Positions 1 to 9,262 of a DNA stretch of 64,000 bases are shown in pieces (the first letter of the stretch is position 1; each line of letters starts with the position of its first letter). Made by a program: the position numbers and the translations under genes. The stretch is from Martinezella lusitana (GTDB taxonomy: Bacteria; Pseudomonadota; Alphaproteobacteria; Rhizobiales; Rhizobiaceae): positions 372,001-436,000 of the forward strand of contig NZ_JACHBG010000002.1 of assembly GCF_014207095.1 (NCBI RefSeq). Reading direction: 5' to 3'. A model generated the notes under the pieces. That model made no database searches and was not told the DNA's origin. It was given only the letters and a program-made list of their open reading frames with translations.

Positions 1-53
1 AAATCGTCGGACAGGAATTTTGCATCCGTTCTCACCCCAGAGGGGGCTTTGAT

Positions 54-3000
54 ATGAACATCTCCAGATTCTTTGTCGACCGTCCGGTCTTTGCCGGTGT
101 TCTTTCGGTCCTCATCGTGGTCGCCGGCCTGATCGGCCTCAGAGCGCTGCCGATCTCCGAATATCCAGAGGTCGTGCCTCCGTCGATTGTCGTGCGCGCC
201 ACCTATCCCGGCGCCAACCCGACCGTCATCGCCGAAACGGTGGCGACGCCGCTCGAAGAGCAGATCAACGGCGTCGAGGGCATGCTCTACATGTCCAGCC
301 AGGCGACATCAGACGGCGCTCTCAACGTGACGGTCACCTTCAAGCTCGGCACCGATCCGGACAAGGCGCAGCAGCTCGTGCAGAACCGCGTTTCGCAGGC
401 CGAGCCGCGCCTGCCCGCGGAAGTCCGTGCCCTGGGCATCACGACCGTCAAGAGCTCGCCCAATTTCATCGTGGTCGTCAACCTCGTCTCGGATGGGGCC
501 GACCACGACATCACCTATCTGCGAAACTATGCGACCCTGAACATTAAGGATCGGCTCGCCCGGATCGAAGGCGTCGGGCAGGTGCAGGTCTTCGGCGCCG
601 GCGACTATTCCATGCGCGTGTGGATTGATCCGCAGAAGGCGGCCGAGCATAATCTTGCCGCCGGCGACATTAGCAATGCGATCAGCTCCCAGAACGTCCA
701 GGCTGCGGCCGGCATCATCGGTGCCTCACCCAGCCGGCCGGGCGTGGATCTGCAACTCAACGTCAATGCCCAGGGCCGCCTACGCACCCCTGAGGAGTTC
801 GGCAACATCATCGTCAAGACGGGCGCCAACGGCGAGATCACCCGCCTTCGCGACATCGCCCGCGTCGAGCTTGGTGCGCAAGACTATACGCTGCGTTCGC
901 TGCTCGACGGCAAGCCGGCCGTCGCTGTCGCGGTTCTCCAGGCGCCCGGTTCGAACGCGATCGAGATCGCGAATAACGTGCGCTCGACCATGGACGTGCT
1001 GCAGCAGGCCATGCCTGCGGGTGTTAAGTACGAGATCGTCTACGACACGACGAAATTCGTCCGTGCCTCGATCGAGAAGGTGATCGACACGCTGCTCGAA
1101 GCCATCGCGCTCGTCGTCCTGGTCGTCATCCTGTTCTTGCAGACATGGCGCGCCTCGATCATCCCGCTGATCGCCGTCCCGGTCTCGATCATCGGCACTT
1201 TTGCGGTGATGTATGTCTTCGGCTTCTCGATCAACGCGCTTAGTCTGTTCGGCCTAGTGCTGGCGATCGGTATCGTCGTGGACGACGCGATCGTGGTGGT
1301 CGAGAACGTCGAACGTAATATCGAGAACGGGCTCAGTCCGCGAGACGCTACCTACAAAGCCATGAAGGAAGTCTCCGGTCCGATCATCGCGATCGCGCTG
1401 GTCCTCGTCGCGGTCTTCGTGCCGCTCGCCTTCATCTCCGGCCTATCCGGCCAGTTCTACCGCCAGTTCGCGCTGACGATCGCCATCTCGACCGTCATCT
1501 CGGCCTTCAACTCGCTCACCCTGTCTCCGGCACTGGCATCCCTGCTCCTGAAGGGCCATCATGCGCCGAAGGATCGGTTGACACGGATCATGGACGCGGT
1601 CTTCGGCTGGTTCTTCCGCGGCTTCAACCGGGCGTTCGGAGCCGGTTCGAAATACTACGGTAAGGGCGTCGGCGGCCTGCTGTCGCGCAAGAGCATCGTC
1701 ATGGTGATCTATCTCGCGCTGGTGGGGGCAACCTATAGTCTGTTTGCAACGGTTCCAGGCGGTTTCGTGCCGTCGCAGGACAAGCAGTATCTGATCGGCT
1801 TCGCACAGTTGCCGGATGCCGCAAGCCTCGACCGTACGGAAGACGTGATTAAGCGCATGACGGACATTGCGCTGAAGCAGCCGGGCGTCGCCAATGCGAT
1901 CGCCTTCCCGGGCCTGTCGATCAACGGCTTCACCAATTCCTCGAATGCCGGTGTCGTTTTCGTGACGCTGAAGGACTTCGACGAGCGCAAGACGCCGGAC
2001 CTTTCTGGCGGGGCGATCGCCATGGCGCTGAACCAGAAGTTCGGCGTCATCCAGGATGCCTTCATCGCCATGTTCCCGCCGCCGCCGGTCAACGGTCTCG
2101 GCACGACAGGCGGCTTCAAGCTGCAGATCGAGGATCGCGCCGGCCTCGGCAACCAGGCCCTCGACCAGGCAGCCAAGGCAGTGATTGGCAAGGCCTATCA
2201 GACACCGGAACTCACCGGCATCTTCTCGAGCTTCCAGATCAACGTGCCGCAGCTCTTTGCCGATCTCGACCGCGCCAAGGCCGAGCAGCTCGGGGTCTCC
2301 GTCACCGACGTCTTCCAAGCGCTGCAGATCTATCTCGGTTCGCTCTATGTGAACGACTTCAACGCCTTCGGCCGCACTTACAGCGTCCGCGTGCAGGCCG
2401 ATGCCAAGTTCCGCGCTCAGCCGGAAGATATCGGCCAGTTGAAGGTCCGTTCGGCTTCGGGTCAGATGATCCCACTTTCAGCTCTGCTGAAGGTGAACGC
2501 CACAACCGGTCCGGAACGCACGAACCGCTATAACGGTTTCCTGGCGGCCGACATCAATGGCGGCCCGGCGCCCGGTTTCTCGTCAGGCCAGGCACAAGCA
2601 GCGATCGAGAAGATTCTGCATGAGACGTTGCCGCCCGGTATAGACTTCGAATGGACGGACTTGACCTACCAGCAGATTCTGGCCGGCAATTCCAGCGTCG
2701 TCGTCTTCCCGTTGGCGCTGCTGCTGGTCTTCCTCGTGCTGGCCGCCCAATACGAGAGCCTGACCTTGCCGCTCGCCATCGTCATGATCGTGCCGATGGG
2801 TGTATTGGCGGCGCTGACCGGCGTCTGGCTCACGGGTGGGGACAACAACATCTTCACCCAGATCGGCCTGGTGGTGTTGGTGGGTTTGTCGGCGAAGAAC
2901 GCGATCCTGATCGTGGAATTTGCCCGCGAGCTGGAATTCGAAGGCCGCACACCGGTTCAGGCCGCGATAGAGGCCAGCCGCCTGCGTCTGCGCCCCATCC

Positions 3001-3251
3001 TGATGACCTCCATGGCCTTCATCATGGGTGTCGTGCCGCTTGTCACCTCGACCGGTGCCGGTGCGGAGATGCGCGCGGCCATGGGTGTTGCGGTGTTTGC
3101 CGGCATGATCGGCGTCACCTTCTTCGGCATCTTCATGACGCCGGTCTTCTACGTGCTGATCCGCAGGCTGACGGGCAACCGTCCGCTGAAACAGCACCAT
3201 CACAACGACAATGAACATTCGGCGGAGATACTCCCGATCGCCGCCGAATAG
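54..3251 (+). CDS. RND family multidrug efflux permease (HAE1 type)
   Basis: This is the inner-membrane, proton-driven pump of a tripartite efflux system of the AcrB/MexF/BepG kind, which exports drugs and other amphiphiles through a periplasmic adaptor and an outer-membrane channel. The 1065-residue length is normal for the family. The first transmembrane helix starts at once (MNISRFFVDRPVFA). The transmembrane proton-relay residues are visible as Asp410-Asp411 in IGIVVDDAIVVVENV and Lys948 in GLSAKNAILIVEF. The carboxyl end has a short His/Asn-rich tail. A GAGGGGG ribosome site sits about seven bases before the ATG. The adaptor gene would be expected just upstream, outside the window; no local regulator is seen. 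A terminator follows the gene. The family is certain, the substrate unknown. Confidence 0.95.
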   Translation: MNISRFFVDRPVFAGVLSVLIVVAGLIGLRALPISEYPEVVPPSIVVRATYPGANPTVIAETVATPLEEQINGVEGMLYMSSQATSDGALNVTVTFKLGTDPDKAQQLVQNRVSQAEPRLPAEVRALGITTVKSSPNFIVVVNLVSDGADHDITYLRNYATLNIKDRLARIEGVGQVQVFGAGDYSMRVWIDPQKAAEHNLAAGDISNAISSQNVQAAAGIIGASPSRPGVDLQLNVNAQGRLRTPEEFGNIIVKTGANGEITRLRDIARVELGAQDYTLRSLLDGKPAVAVAVLQAPGSNAIEIANNVRSTMDVLQQAMPAGVKYEIVYDTTKFVRASIEKVIDTLLEAIALVVLVVILFLQTWRASIIPLIAVPVSIIGTFAVMYVFGFSINALSLFGLVLAIGIVVDDAIVVVENVERNIENGLSPRDATYKAMKEVSGPIIAIALVLVAVFVPLAFISGLSGQFYRQFALTIAISTVISAFNSLTLSPALASLLLKGHHAPKDRLTRIMDAVFGWFFRGFNRAFGAGSKYYGKGVGGLLSRKSIVMVIYLALVGATYSLFATVPGGFVPSQDKQYLIGFAQLPDAASLDRTEDVIKRMTDIALKQPGVANAIAFPGLSINGFTNSSNAGVVFVTLKDFDERKTPDLSGGAIAMALNQKFGVIQDAFIAMFPPPPVNGLGTTGGFKLQIEDRAGLGNQALDQAAKAVIGKAYQTPELTGIFSSFQINVPQLFADLDRAKAEQLGVSVTDVFQALQIYLGSLYVNDFNAFGRTYSVRVQADAKFRAQPEDIGQLKVRSASGQMIPLSALLKVNATTGPERTNRYNGFLAADINGGPAPGFSSGQAQAAIEKILHETLPPGIDFEWTDLTYQQILAGNSSVVVFPLALLLVFLVLAAQYESLTLPLAIVMIVPMGVLAALTGVWLTGGDNNIFTQIGLVVLVGLSAKNAILIVEFARELEFEGRTPVQAAIEASRLRLRPILMTSMAFIMGVVPLVTSTGAGAEMRAAMGVAVFAGMIGVTFFGIFMTPVFYVLIRRLTGNRPLKQHHHNDNEHSAEILPIAAE

Positions 3252-3290
3252 GGGCCGTGCCGAGCGGAACTCCAGTGCTCGATACGCCAA

Positions 3291-3314
3291 GGGCGGGACC
3301 GCAAGGTCCCGCCC
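3291..3314 (+). terminator. Rho-independent terminator after the RND pump
   Basis: A perfect ten-base-pair GC-rich hairpin, GGGCGGGACC / GGTCCCGCCC with a GCAA tetraloop, lies 40 bases after the stop codon and is followed by ATTCTGTTTT. Confidence 0.85.
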
Positions 3315-3423
3315 ATTCTGTTTTGAAGCCGTTTGCGGCCAAGCTTTCGAAGAATTTTCTGTTGGCGCGCCGATTTTCTTTGCATGGCGGCACCATAGGT
3401 TTATCAAGCTCTTGGAGGAATTG

Positions 3424-3483
3424 ATGGACGTACGTCGGGCTGGCGAGAGCGGCTCGTTGGCGCAAGGACCGAAACATCGATAG
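3424..3483 (+). CDS. Possible 19-residue leader ORF
   Basis: A short open frame starting with ATG and ending with TAG lies between the RND terminator and the dehydrogenase gene. Its only support is a very strong ribosome binding site, GGAGGAA, three bases before the ATG and stronger than that of most genes around it. The peptide begins MDVRRAGES and has no obvious motif or membrane segment. It ends 43 bases before the next gene, so it could be a translated leader or simply chance. I do not recognise it. Confidence 0.25.
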   Translation: MDVRRAGESGSLAQGPKHR

Positions 3484-3526
3484 CATGCTGTCGCAAGGTC
3501 CGTGTGTTCCATTCGGAGGATAGGCT

Positions 3527-4411
3527 ATGGGCGGCAGAAAGATCGCTTTTCTCGGTACGGGATTAATGGGCGCGCCGATGGTGCGGCGGTTGCTGGCCGC
3601 CGGCTTTGCGGTGACCGCGTGGAATCGCGACCGGAGCAAGGCGGAGCCGCTGGCCGCTGATGGCGCGATCGTTGCCGATACGGCGGCGGAGGCGGCGCGA
3701 GGAACCTCGGTGCTGTTCACCATGCTCACCAATGGCGGCGCCGTCGGTGAGGTTCTGTTCGGCAGCGGCGTGGCTGACGCTCTGGAAATCGGCGCCGTGG
3801 TCATCGACAATAGCTCGATACCGCCGGCCACTGCGCGCGAGCATTCCTTCAAGCTTGCCGAGCGTGGCATCCGACATATCGACGCGCCGGTTTCAGGCGG
3901 TGTCGTGGGTGCGGAGGCCGGAACGCTTGCGATCATGGTCGGCGGCGACGCCGATGTTATCGACAGCGTTCGTGATGTCATGGCACCGCTCGGGCGCGTG
4001 ACACGCGTCGGGCCGAGCGGCACCGGGCAACTTGCAAAGCTCGGCAATCAACAGATCGTTGCCGTTACGATTGGTGCCGTTGCGGAGGCGATGCTGCTGG
4101 TCGAAGCCGGCGGCGGTTCGCGTGAGGCCTTTCGCAATGCCATTCGCGGCGGCTTTGCCGAGAGCAGGATCCTGGAACTGCACGGCCAGCGCATGATCGA
4201 GCGTAGTTTCGAGCCGGGCGGAACCGCCCGCATACAGCTGAAGGATCTCGATATGATCCTCGCTACGGCCAGCGGCTTGTCTCTGCAACTCCCTCTGACC
4301 GAGACGGTTAGGGCCGAATTTGCGGAATTCGTCGAGAATGGTGGCGGGGAGCTAGATCACAGCGCCTTGCTGCAGCACCTGGAAGACAAGAATGCCCGAG
4401 GAAAGGCTTGA
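3527..4411 (+). CDS. NAD(P)-dependent beta-hydroxyacid dehydrogenase (3-hydroxyisobutyrate dehydrogenase family)
   Basis: The 294-residue protein belongs to the family of 3-hydroxyisobutyrate dehydrogenase, tartronate-semialdehyde reductase and related enzymes, which oxidise or reduce beta-hydroxyacids with NAD(P). The dinucleotide fold is at the start ([11 protein letters not shown], residues 8-18), followed by WNRDRSK where the cofactor ribose binds. The family substrate signature [14 protein letters not shown] lies near residue 122 and the catalytic lysine is in [11 protein letters not shown] near residue 170. A GGAGGATAGG ribosome site precedes the ATG. The stop overlaps the region of alternative starts for the xylonate-type dehydratase, so the two are probably co-transcribed and may act in one sugar-acid pathway. 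The exact substrate cannot be read from sequence. Confidence 0.88.
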   Translation: MGGRKIAFLGTGLMGAPMVRRLLAAGFAVTAWNRDRSKAEPLAADGAIVADTAAEAARGTSVLFTMLTNGGAVGEVLFGSGVADALEIGAVVIDNSSIPPATAREHSFKLAERGIRHIDAPVSGGVVGAEAGTLAIMVGGDADVIDSVRDVMAPLGRVTRVGPSGTGQLAKLGNQQIVAVTIGAVAEAMLLVEAGGGSREAFRNAIRGGFAESRILELHGQRMIERSFEPGGTARIQLKDLDMILATASGLSLQLPLTETVRAEFAEFVENGGGELDHSALLQHLEDKNARGKA

Positions 4412-4418
4412 GAAAGAG

Positions 4419-6203
4419 ATGAGCGATAAGGTTGTATCCAAGCGTCGTCTGCGTTCGCAGGACTGGTTCGACAATCCGGATCATATCGACATGACGGCGC
4501 TTTATCTCGAGCGTTTCATGAACTACGGCATCACGCCGGAGGAGCTGCGGTCGGGCAAGCCGATCATCGGTATCGCTCAGAGCGGCAGCGATCTCACGCC
4601 GTGCAACCGCCATCACCTCGATCTCGCCAAGCGCGTGCGCGACGGCATTCGCGATGCCGGCGGCATTCCGATCGAATTTCCGACCCATCCAATTTTCGAG
4701 AATTGCAAGCGCCCGACGGCGGCGCTCGATCGCAATCTTGCCTATCTCGGCCTTGTCGAAGTGCTTTACGGCTATCCGATCGACGGCGTTGTGTTGACGA
4801 CCGGCTGCGACAAGACGACGCCCTCGGCGCTGATGGCCGCTTCGACCGTCAATATTCCGGCCATCGTTCTCTCAGGCGGCCCCATGCTCGATGGCTGGCA
4901 TGACGGCGAGCTTGCCGGCTCGGGCATGGCGATCTGGCGCTCGCGCCGCAAGCTGGCGGCTGGCGAGATCGACGAGGAGGGCTTTCTGGAGGCGGCGCTC
5001 GCCTCAGCTCCTTCTGTAGGTCACTGCAATACGATGGGAACGGCCTCGACCATGAATGCCATGGCGGAGGCGCTCGGCATGTCGCTGACGGGCTGTGCTG
5101 CCATTCCCGGCGCCTATCGCGAACGCGGTCAGATGGCCTATCGCACCGGGCGGCGTGCGGTCGAGCTGGTGCTTGACGATATCAAGCCTTCGGACGTGCT
5201 GACGCGTGAGGCCTTCCTCAATGCCATCAGGGTCAATTCCGCCATCGGCGGCTCGACCAATGCGCAGCCGCATCTGGCCGCCATGGCCAAGCACGCCGGC
5301 GTCGAGCTTTACCCCGACGACTGGCAGGTGCATGGCTTCGACATCCCGCTGCTGGCCAATGTGCAGCCGGCGGGTGCCTATCTAGGCGAACGCTTCCATC
5401 GCGCCGGCGGCGTTCCGGCCATCATGTGGGAGCTGCTGCAGGCCGGCAAGCTGGATGGCAACTGTCCGACGGTCACGGGCCGGACCATGGCGGAAAACCT
5501 GAAGGGGCGGGAGGCGAGCGACCGCGATGTTATCCGCCCGTTCGCCGAGCCTTTGAAGGAGCGTGCCGGCTTCCTCGTGCTCAAGGGCAATCTGTTCGAT
5601 TTTGCCATCATGAAGATGAGCGTCGTCTCCGAAGATTTCCGCAGCCGCTATCTCCAGGAGCCGGGCCACGAAGGCGTGTTCGAGGGCAGGGCTGTGGTCT
5701 TCGACGGATCCGAGGATTATCACAAGCGCATCAACGATCCGGAGCTCGGTATCGATGAGCGGACCATTCTGGTGATCCGCGGCGCCGGGCCGATCGGCTG
5801 GCCGGGATCTGCCGAAGTCGTCAACATGCAGCCGCCGGATGCGCTGCTCAAGCGCGGCATCCGCAGCCTTCCCACAATCGGCGACGGACGCCAGTCGGGT
5901 ACGGCCGACAGTCCCTCGATCCTCAACGCCTCGCCGGAAAGTGCTGCCGGGGGCGGGCTTGCCTGGCTCAGGACCGGCGATGTGATTCGCATCGATTTCA
6001 ACCATGGCCGCTGCGACATGCTGGTTGAGGAGGCGGAAATCGAGCGGCGCAAGGGTGATGGCATCCCAGCCGTTCCGCCCGATGCGACGCCGTGGCAACG
6101 TATTTATCGTCGCTCGGTCACGCAGCTTTCCGATGGTGCCGTGCTCGATGGGGCCGCTGATTTCCGCGATATCGCCGCCACCCCGCCGCGGCATAATCAC
6201 TGA
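4419..6203 (+). CDS. xylD: D-xylonate dehydratase-like IlvD/Edd family enzyme
   Basis: The protein of about 594 residues belongs to the IlvD/Edd dehydratases, which remove water from sugar acids or dihydroxyacids using an iron-sulfur cluster. It closely resembles, as I remember it, Caulobacter XylD (D-xylonate dehydratase), from [14 protein letters not shown] near the start to the carboxyl-terminal PRHNH. Cluster-ligand cysteines are expected in [18 protein letters not shown] and [11 protein letters not shown] prefer the ATG at 4419, giving [14 protein letters not shown] in line with XylD, over an in-frame ATG at 4392 inside the preceding gene. XylD makes 2-keto-3-deoxy-xylonate in the oxidative xylose pathway, but no other gene of that route is in the window. 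L-arabonate or another aldonate is the main alternative substrate. Confidence 0.88.
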   Translation: MSDKVVSKRRLRSQDWFDNPDHIDMTALYLERFMNYGITPEELRSGKPIIGIAQSGSDLTPCNRHHLDLAKRVRDGIRDAGGIPIEFPTHPIFENCKRPTAALDRNLAYLGLVEVLYGYPIDGVVLTTGCDKTTPSALMAASTVNIPAIVLSGGPMLDGWHDGELAGSGMAIWRSRRKLAAGEIDEEGFLEAALASAPSVGHCNTMGTASTMNAMAEALGMSLTGCAAIPGAYRERGQMAYRTGRRAVELVLDDIKPSDVLTREAFLNAIRVNSAIGGSTNAQPHLAAMAKHAGVELYPDDWQVHGFDIPLLANVQPAGAYLGERFHRAGGVPAIMWELLQAGKLDGNCPTVTGRTMAENLKGREASDRDVIRPFAEPLKERAGFLVLKGNLFDFAIMKMSVVSEDFRSRYLQEPGHEGVFEGRAVVFDGSEDYHKRINDPELGIDERTILVIRGAGPIGWPGSAEVVNMQPPDALLKRGIRSLPTIGDGRQSGTADSPSILNASPESAAGGGLAWLRTGDVIRIDFNHGRCDMLVEEAEIERRKGDGIPAVPPDATPWQRIYRRSVTQLSDGAVLDGAADFRDIAATPPRHNH

Positions 6204-6330
6204 CGGGGTGCCGGTTCGATCCCTTGGCGCATGCCGATCGAACTGCCGTTAAAGTTCGCGAAACTGGAGTAGTGCAAGTTAACCGAGTTGCAGTTATGTA
6301 ATCTCTCCAGTTTCCGAAGGGAGGGGCTCT

Positions 6331-8163
6331 TTGGCAGAGGTGGTATCCGGGCGGACCGAAGAGGAGTTCCAGGACCTGTTGAGGAGGCTGGAGCTGGCGC
6401 TTGACGCGTCCCAGATCGGCGTTTGGCAACATAATGTCGATGACAAGGAATTGCTTTGGGATCCGCAGATGCACAGGCTCTACGGAACCGGTCTTCAGGA
6501 TCGCAAAGTATCGTCCGACGTCTGGATGAAGGCGCTTTATCCCGAGGATGTCGAGAAGGCGCTCCGCGACTTCCAGATCGCGCTCGACGCGCGTGGTTTT
6601 TACAATTCTCAGTTTCGCATCGTCCTTCCGGGCGGCGAGGTTCGCTACATCCGCTCGCGGGCGCATTTCTACGAAGATCTTGACGGCGCGCCGTCCTTCA
6701 TCGGCGCCGAATGGGATGTGACCGCCGATATCCTGCTCAATCGGGAGCTGACAAGCCAGAAGGCGATTGCCGAGGCACGCGCAGTGGCGCTCGAGCAAAG
6801 CCGGACCCGCATCGAATATGCGGCCGATCATGATTACCTTACCGGTCTGCCCAATCGGCGTTACCTCGATCGGCGGCTTGCCGAATTGCGCAGGGATGCG
6901 GTGATTGAAACCCTGGCCGTACTTCACATCGACATCGACGGCTTCAAGGAGATCAACGATAAATGGGGGCACGCGGCCGGCGACGCGACGCTGCAGAGTG
7001 CTGCGGCCCGCATCTCCGCTGCGATCACTGCCAACGATATCGTTGCGCGGGTGAGCGGTGACGAATTCGTGGCCGTGTTGGTCAATGTCGGCAGCGCGGA
7101 GCGACTGGCAGGTATCGTGAACGATATCCTTTCGCGACTGCGGCGCGAGGTGCGTTTCGGCAACGAGATGCTGCGGATCGGTGCATCCATCGGTGTGGCT
7201 TTGAGCCTGACCGGCAACGCAGCCAATCTGCTGGCGGAATCGGACGTTGCGCTCTTCCAGGCCAAGAAGCTCGGCCGCAATCGAGCGGAGTTCTTCACTC
7301 CCGAACTCCAGGCTGATCTGCATGCCGAACGCCGACTGGCTGACGAATTGCGGCTGGCACCGGTGCTGCGGCAGATCGAGCCTTTCTATCAGATTCAGGT
7401 GGACGCGCGCAGCCGCCGCATCGTGGGATTAGAGGCACTGGCACGATGGCGGCATCCGGAGAAGGGGCTGCTTAGTCCAGCCGCTTTCCTCAAGGTGGCG
7501 GACGAATATGGGCTGACCGCCGAGATCGACGCTGCCGTGCTAAAACGTGCGCTGGCCGACCGCGCTACATGGGTTTCCCGCGGTCTCGTGCCGCCGCGTA
7601 TCGCCGTCAATATTTCCGGGCGTCGGCTTGCCGATCCGGACCTGATTGAAGGGCTGGAGGCGCTGAAGATACCGCGCCATGCCATTGCCTTCGAACTCGT
7701 GGAAACGATCTTCCTCGACGATCCCGACGACAGGGTGCTCGCCAATATCGATGGCATCAAGAAGATGGGGATCGATATCGAGATTGACGATTTCGGCTCG
7801 GGCCACGCTTCCCTGATTGGGTTGGTCAAGCTCAAGCCCAAGCGGCTGAAGATCGATCGGCAACTGGTGACGGCGGTGCCGGTGTCGGACGAGCAACGTC
7901 GCCTTGTCAGCTCCATCGTCGATATCGCGCGGGCCTTGAATGTCGAAGTCGTTGCCGAAGGCGTCGAGACAGAAGAGCATGCGCGCATCCTGGCGGAGAT
8001 CGGCTGCGATGAGCTTCAGGGCTACGCTATCGGTTATCCTTCCCCGGAAGCCGAGGTCGCAGCCTTGCTGAAATCGGCTCATGCGAAGAGCAGGAGCCGA
8101 TCGCCTGTTGCCGGCCACGGCCGCACTACTGGATCTGCAACGCGACGATCAAACCGTAGCTGA
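6331..8163 (+). CDS. PAS-GGDEF-EAL cyclic-di-GMP signalling protein
   Basis: This 610-residue protein combines a PAS/PAC sensor fold (about 15-130), a GGDEF domain (about 165-330) and an EAL phosphodiesterase domain (about 345-600), so it should bind or turn over cyclic di-GMP. No membrane segment is visible, so it is probably cytoplasmic. The EAL half keeps its key motifs (GLEALARW near 366, NISGRR, ELVET, IDDFGSGHASL, LKIDR, VAEGVET), suggesting active hydrolysis. The cyclase signature is SGDEF at 242-246 rather than GGDEF, and the residues where an RxxD inhibitory site would lie read TAND. Cyclase activity is therefore uncertain. Translation starts at a TTG after GAAGGGAGGGG. The 3' end overlaps the convergent YeiH gene by 38 bases. 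Confidence 0.92.
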   Translation: MAEVVSGRTEEEFQDLLRRLELALDASQIGVWQHNVDDKELLWDPQMHRLYGTGLQDRKVSSDVWMKALYPEDVEKALRDFQIALDARGFYNSQFRIVLPGGEVRYIRSRAHFYEDLDGAPSFIGAEWDVTADILLNRELTSQKAIAEARAVALEQSRTRIEYAADHDYLTGLPNRRYLDRRLAELRRDAVIETLAVLHIDIDGFKEINDKWGHAAGDATLQSAAARISAAITANDIVARVSGDEFVAVLVNVGSAERLAGIVNDILSRLRREVRFGNEMLRIGASIGVALSLTGNAANLLAESDVALFQAKKLGRNRAEFFTPELQADLHAERRLADELRLAPVLRQIEPFYQIQVDARSRRIVGLEALARWRHPEKGLLSPAAFLKVADEYGLTAEIDAAVLKRALADRATWVSRGLVPPRIAVNISGRRLADPDLIEGLEALKIPRHAIAFELVETIFLDDPDDRVLANIDGIKKMGIDIEIDDFGSGHASLIGLVKLKPKRLKIDRQLVTAVPVSDEQRRLVSSIVDIARALNVEVVAEGVETEEHARILAEIGCDELQGYAIGYPSPEAEVAALLKSAHAKSRSRSPVAGHGRTTGSATRRSNRS

Positions 8164-9148
8164 TAGCACCCAGCATCAGCAGCGACAGTGTGGCTGCAAC
8201 GATGACCCGGCCGCCGGCATGGGCCACGGCGCGCACGTTTACCGAGAGACCGAGTGCCGCCATGGCAATCACGGTCAGGATGCCCGACGCGGTTTCCATC
8301 GGTGTGATCACGGCCTCCGGAATAAGCCCGAAGGAGCGCATCGCCATCAGGCCGAGGAAGCCGCAGATGAACCACGGAACCAGCGAGGGGTGACGACCGC
8401 CTTTTCCATTCGTGTCGGTCGTTTCGACCTTGGTGATGATGCCGAGCAGGAAGATGACGGGTCCGAGCATCAGGACGCGGATCAGCTTGACCAGCGTGCC
8501 GGTCTGGACTGCGAGAAGGCTGACGGGAGCGGTGGCCGCAAGCACCTGCGGGACGGCGTAGACGGTCAAGCCGGCCAGCGTGCCGTATTGCGGGACGCTC
8601 ATGCCGAATTGGAAGTAGAGAAACGGCAGGAGGAAGACGGCGGCGATGCCCAGCACGGCAGTGAAGGCAAGTGCTGCGGCGATCTCCTGTGAGTTCGCTT
8701 CGATCACGGGGGCGACGGCGACGATAGCGGAATTGCCGCAGATCGAATTGCCGCAGGCAATCAGCGTTGCAAGTTTCGGCGGCAGGCCGAGCAGCCGCCC
8801 GATCACATAGGTAGCGGCAATCGAAAGCACCACGACGACGGCGATGCCTGCGATCAGCCAGGCGCCTGCGCCGCGAATCGCCGAGAGGCTGATGGAGGCG
8901 CCGAGGAGCACGATGGCGATTTCCAGAAGGATCTTGGCGCTGAAATCGATACCAGGTTTCATGGATGGCTTCAGCGGCTTGAACGTGCAAACGGCAATGC
9001 CGAGGGCTATGGCGAGCACCAGGCTTTCGATCCACCGGCCGCCCAACAGGCCGACCTCCACATGCTCGCCGGCATAGGCGGCGATTGCAACTGCACAGGT
9101 GAGTGCGAGGCCGGGAAGGATCTTGCTTGTGTTTTGAGCTACTGACAT
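8126..9148 (-). CDS. YeiH/UPF0324 family membrane transporter (putative sulfate exporter family)
   Basis: The 340-residue protein is almost wholly hydrophobic, with roughly nine to eleven predicted membrane helices, and carries the family hallmark CGNSICGNSAIVAVAPVI in the middle. The UPF0324/PSE family is named for a putative sulfate exporter and includes E. coli YeiH; in many bacteria it is divergent from a LysR regulator, exactly as here. No experimental substrate is implied by the sequence. Start at ATG 9148. Its stop lies inside the 3' end of the convergent GGDEF-EAL gene. Confidence 0.88.
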   Translation of the reverse strand: MSVAQNTSKILPGLALTCAVAIAAYAGEHVEVGLLGGRWIESLVLAIALGIAVCTFKPLKPSMKPGIDFSAKILLEIAIVLLGASISLSAIRGAGAWLIAGIAVVVVLSIAATYVIGRLLGLPPKLATLIACGNSICGNSAIVAVAPVIEANSQEIAAALAFTAVLGIAAVFLLPFLYFQFGMSVPQYGTLAGLTVYAVPQVLAATAPVSLLAVQTGTLVKLIRVLMLGPVIFLLGIITKVETTDTNGKGGRHPSLVPWFICGFLGLMAMRSFGLIPEAVITPMETASGILTVIAMAALGLSVNVRAVAHAGGRVIVAATLSLLMLGAISYGLIVALQIQ

Positions 9149-9262
9149 GCGGAGCCGCCATTCTTCTTACGATGCGTTGACGGCTGGAAAGTCTCATCTG
9201 CTCTTGTCGACTTCCATCGAATATTATCCTATGTTTCGTTCGGTAAATTAGAATGATTTCCC
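9149..9262. promoter_or_regulatory. Divergent promoter region of the yeiH-like and LysR genes
   Basis: This 114-base gap lies between two divergent starts and is AT-richer near the LysR gene. An imperfect palindrome, GGTAAAT-N7-ATTTCCC at 9242-9262, touches the LysR start codon and could be an autoregulatory operator. LysR proteins normally bind such divergent gaps; the exact site is inference. Confidence 0.4.
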
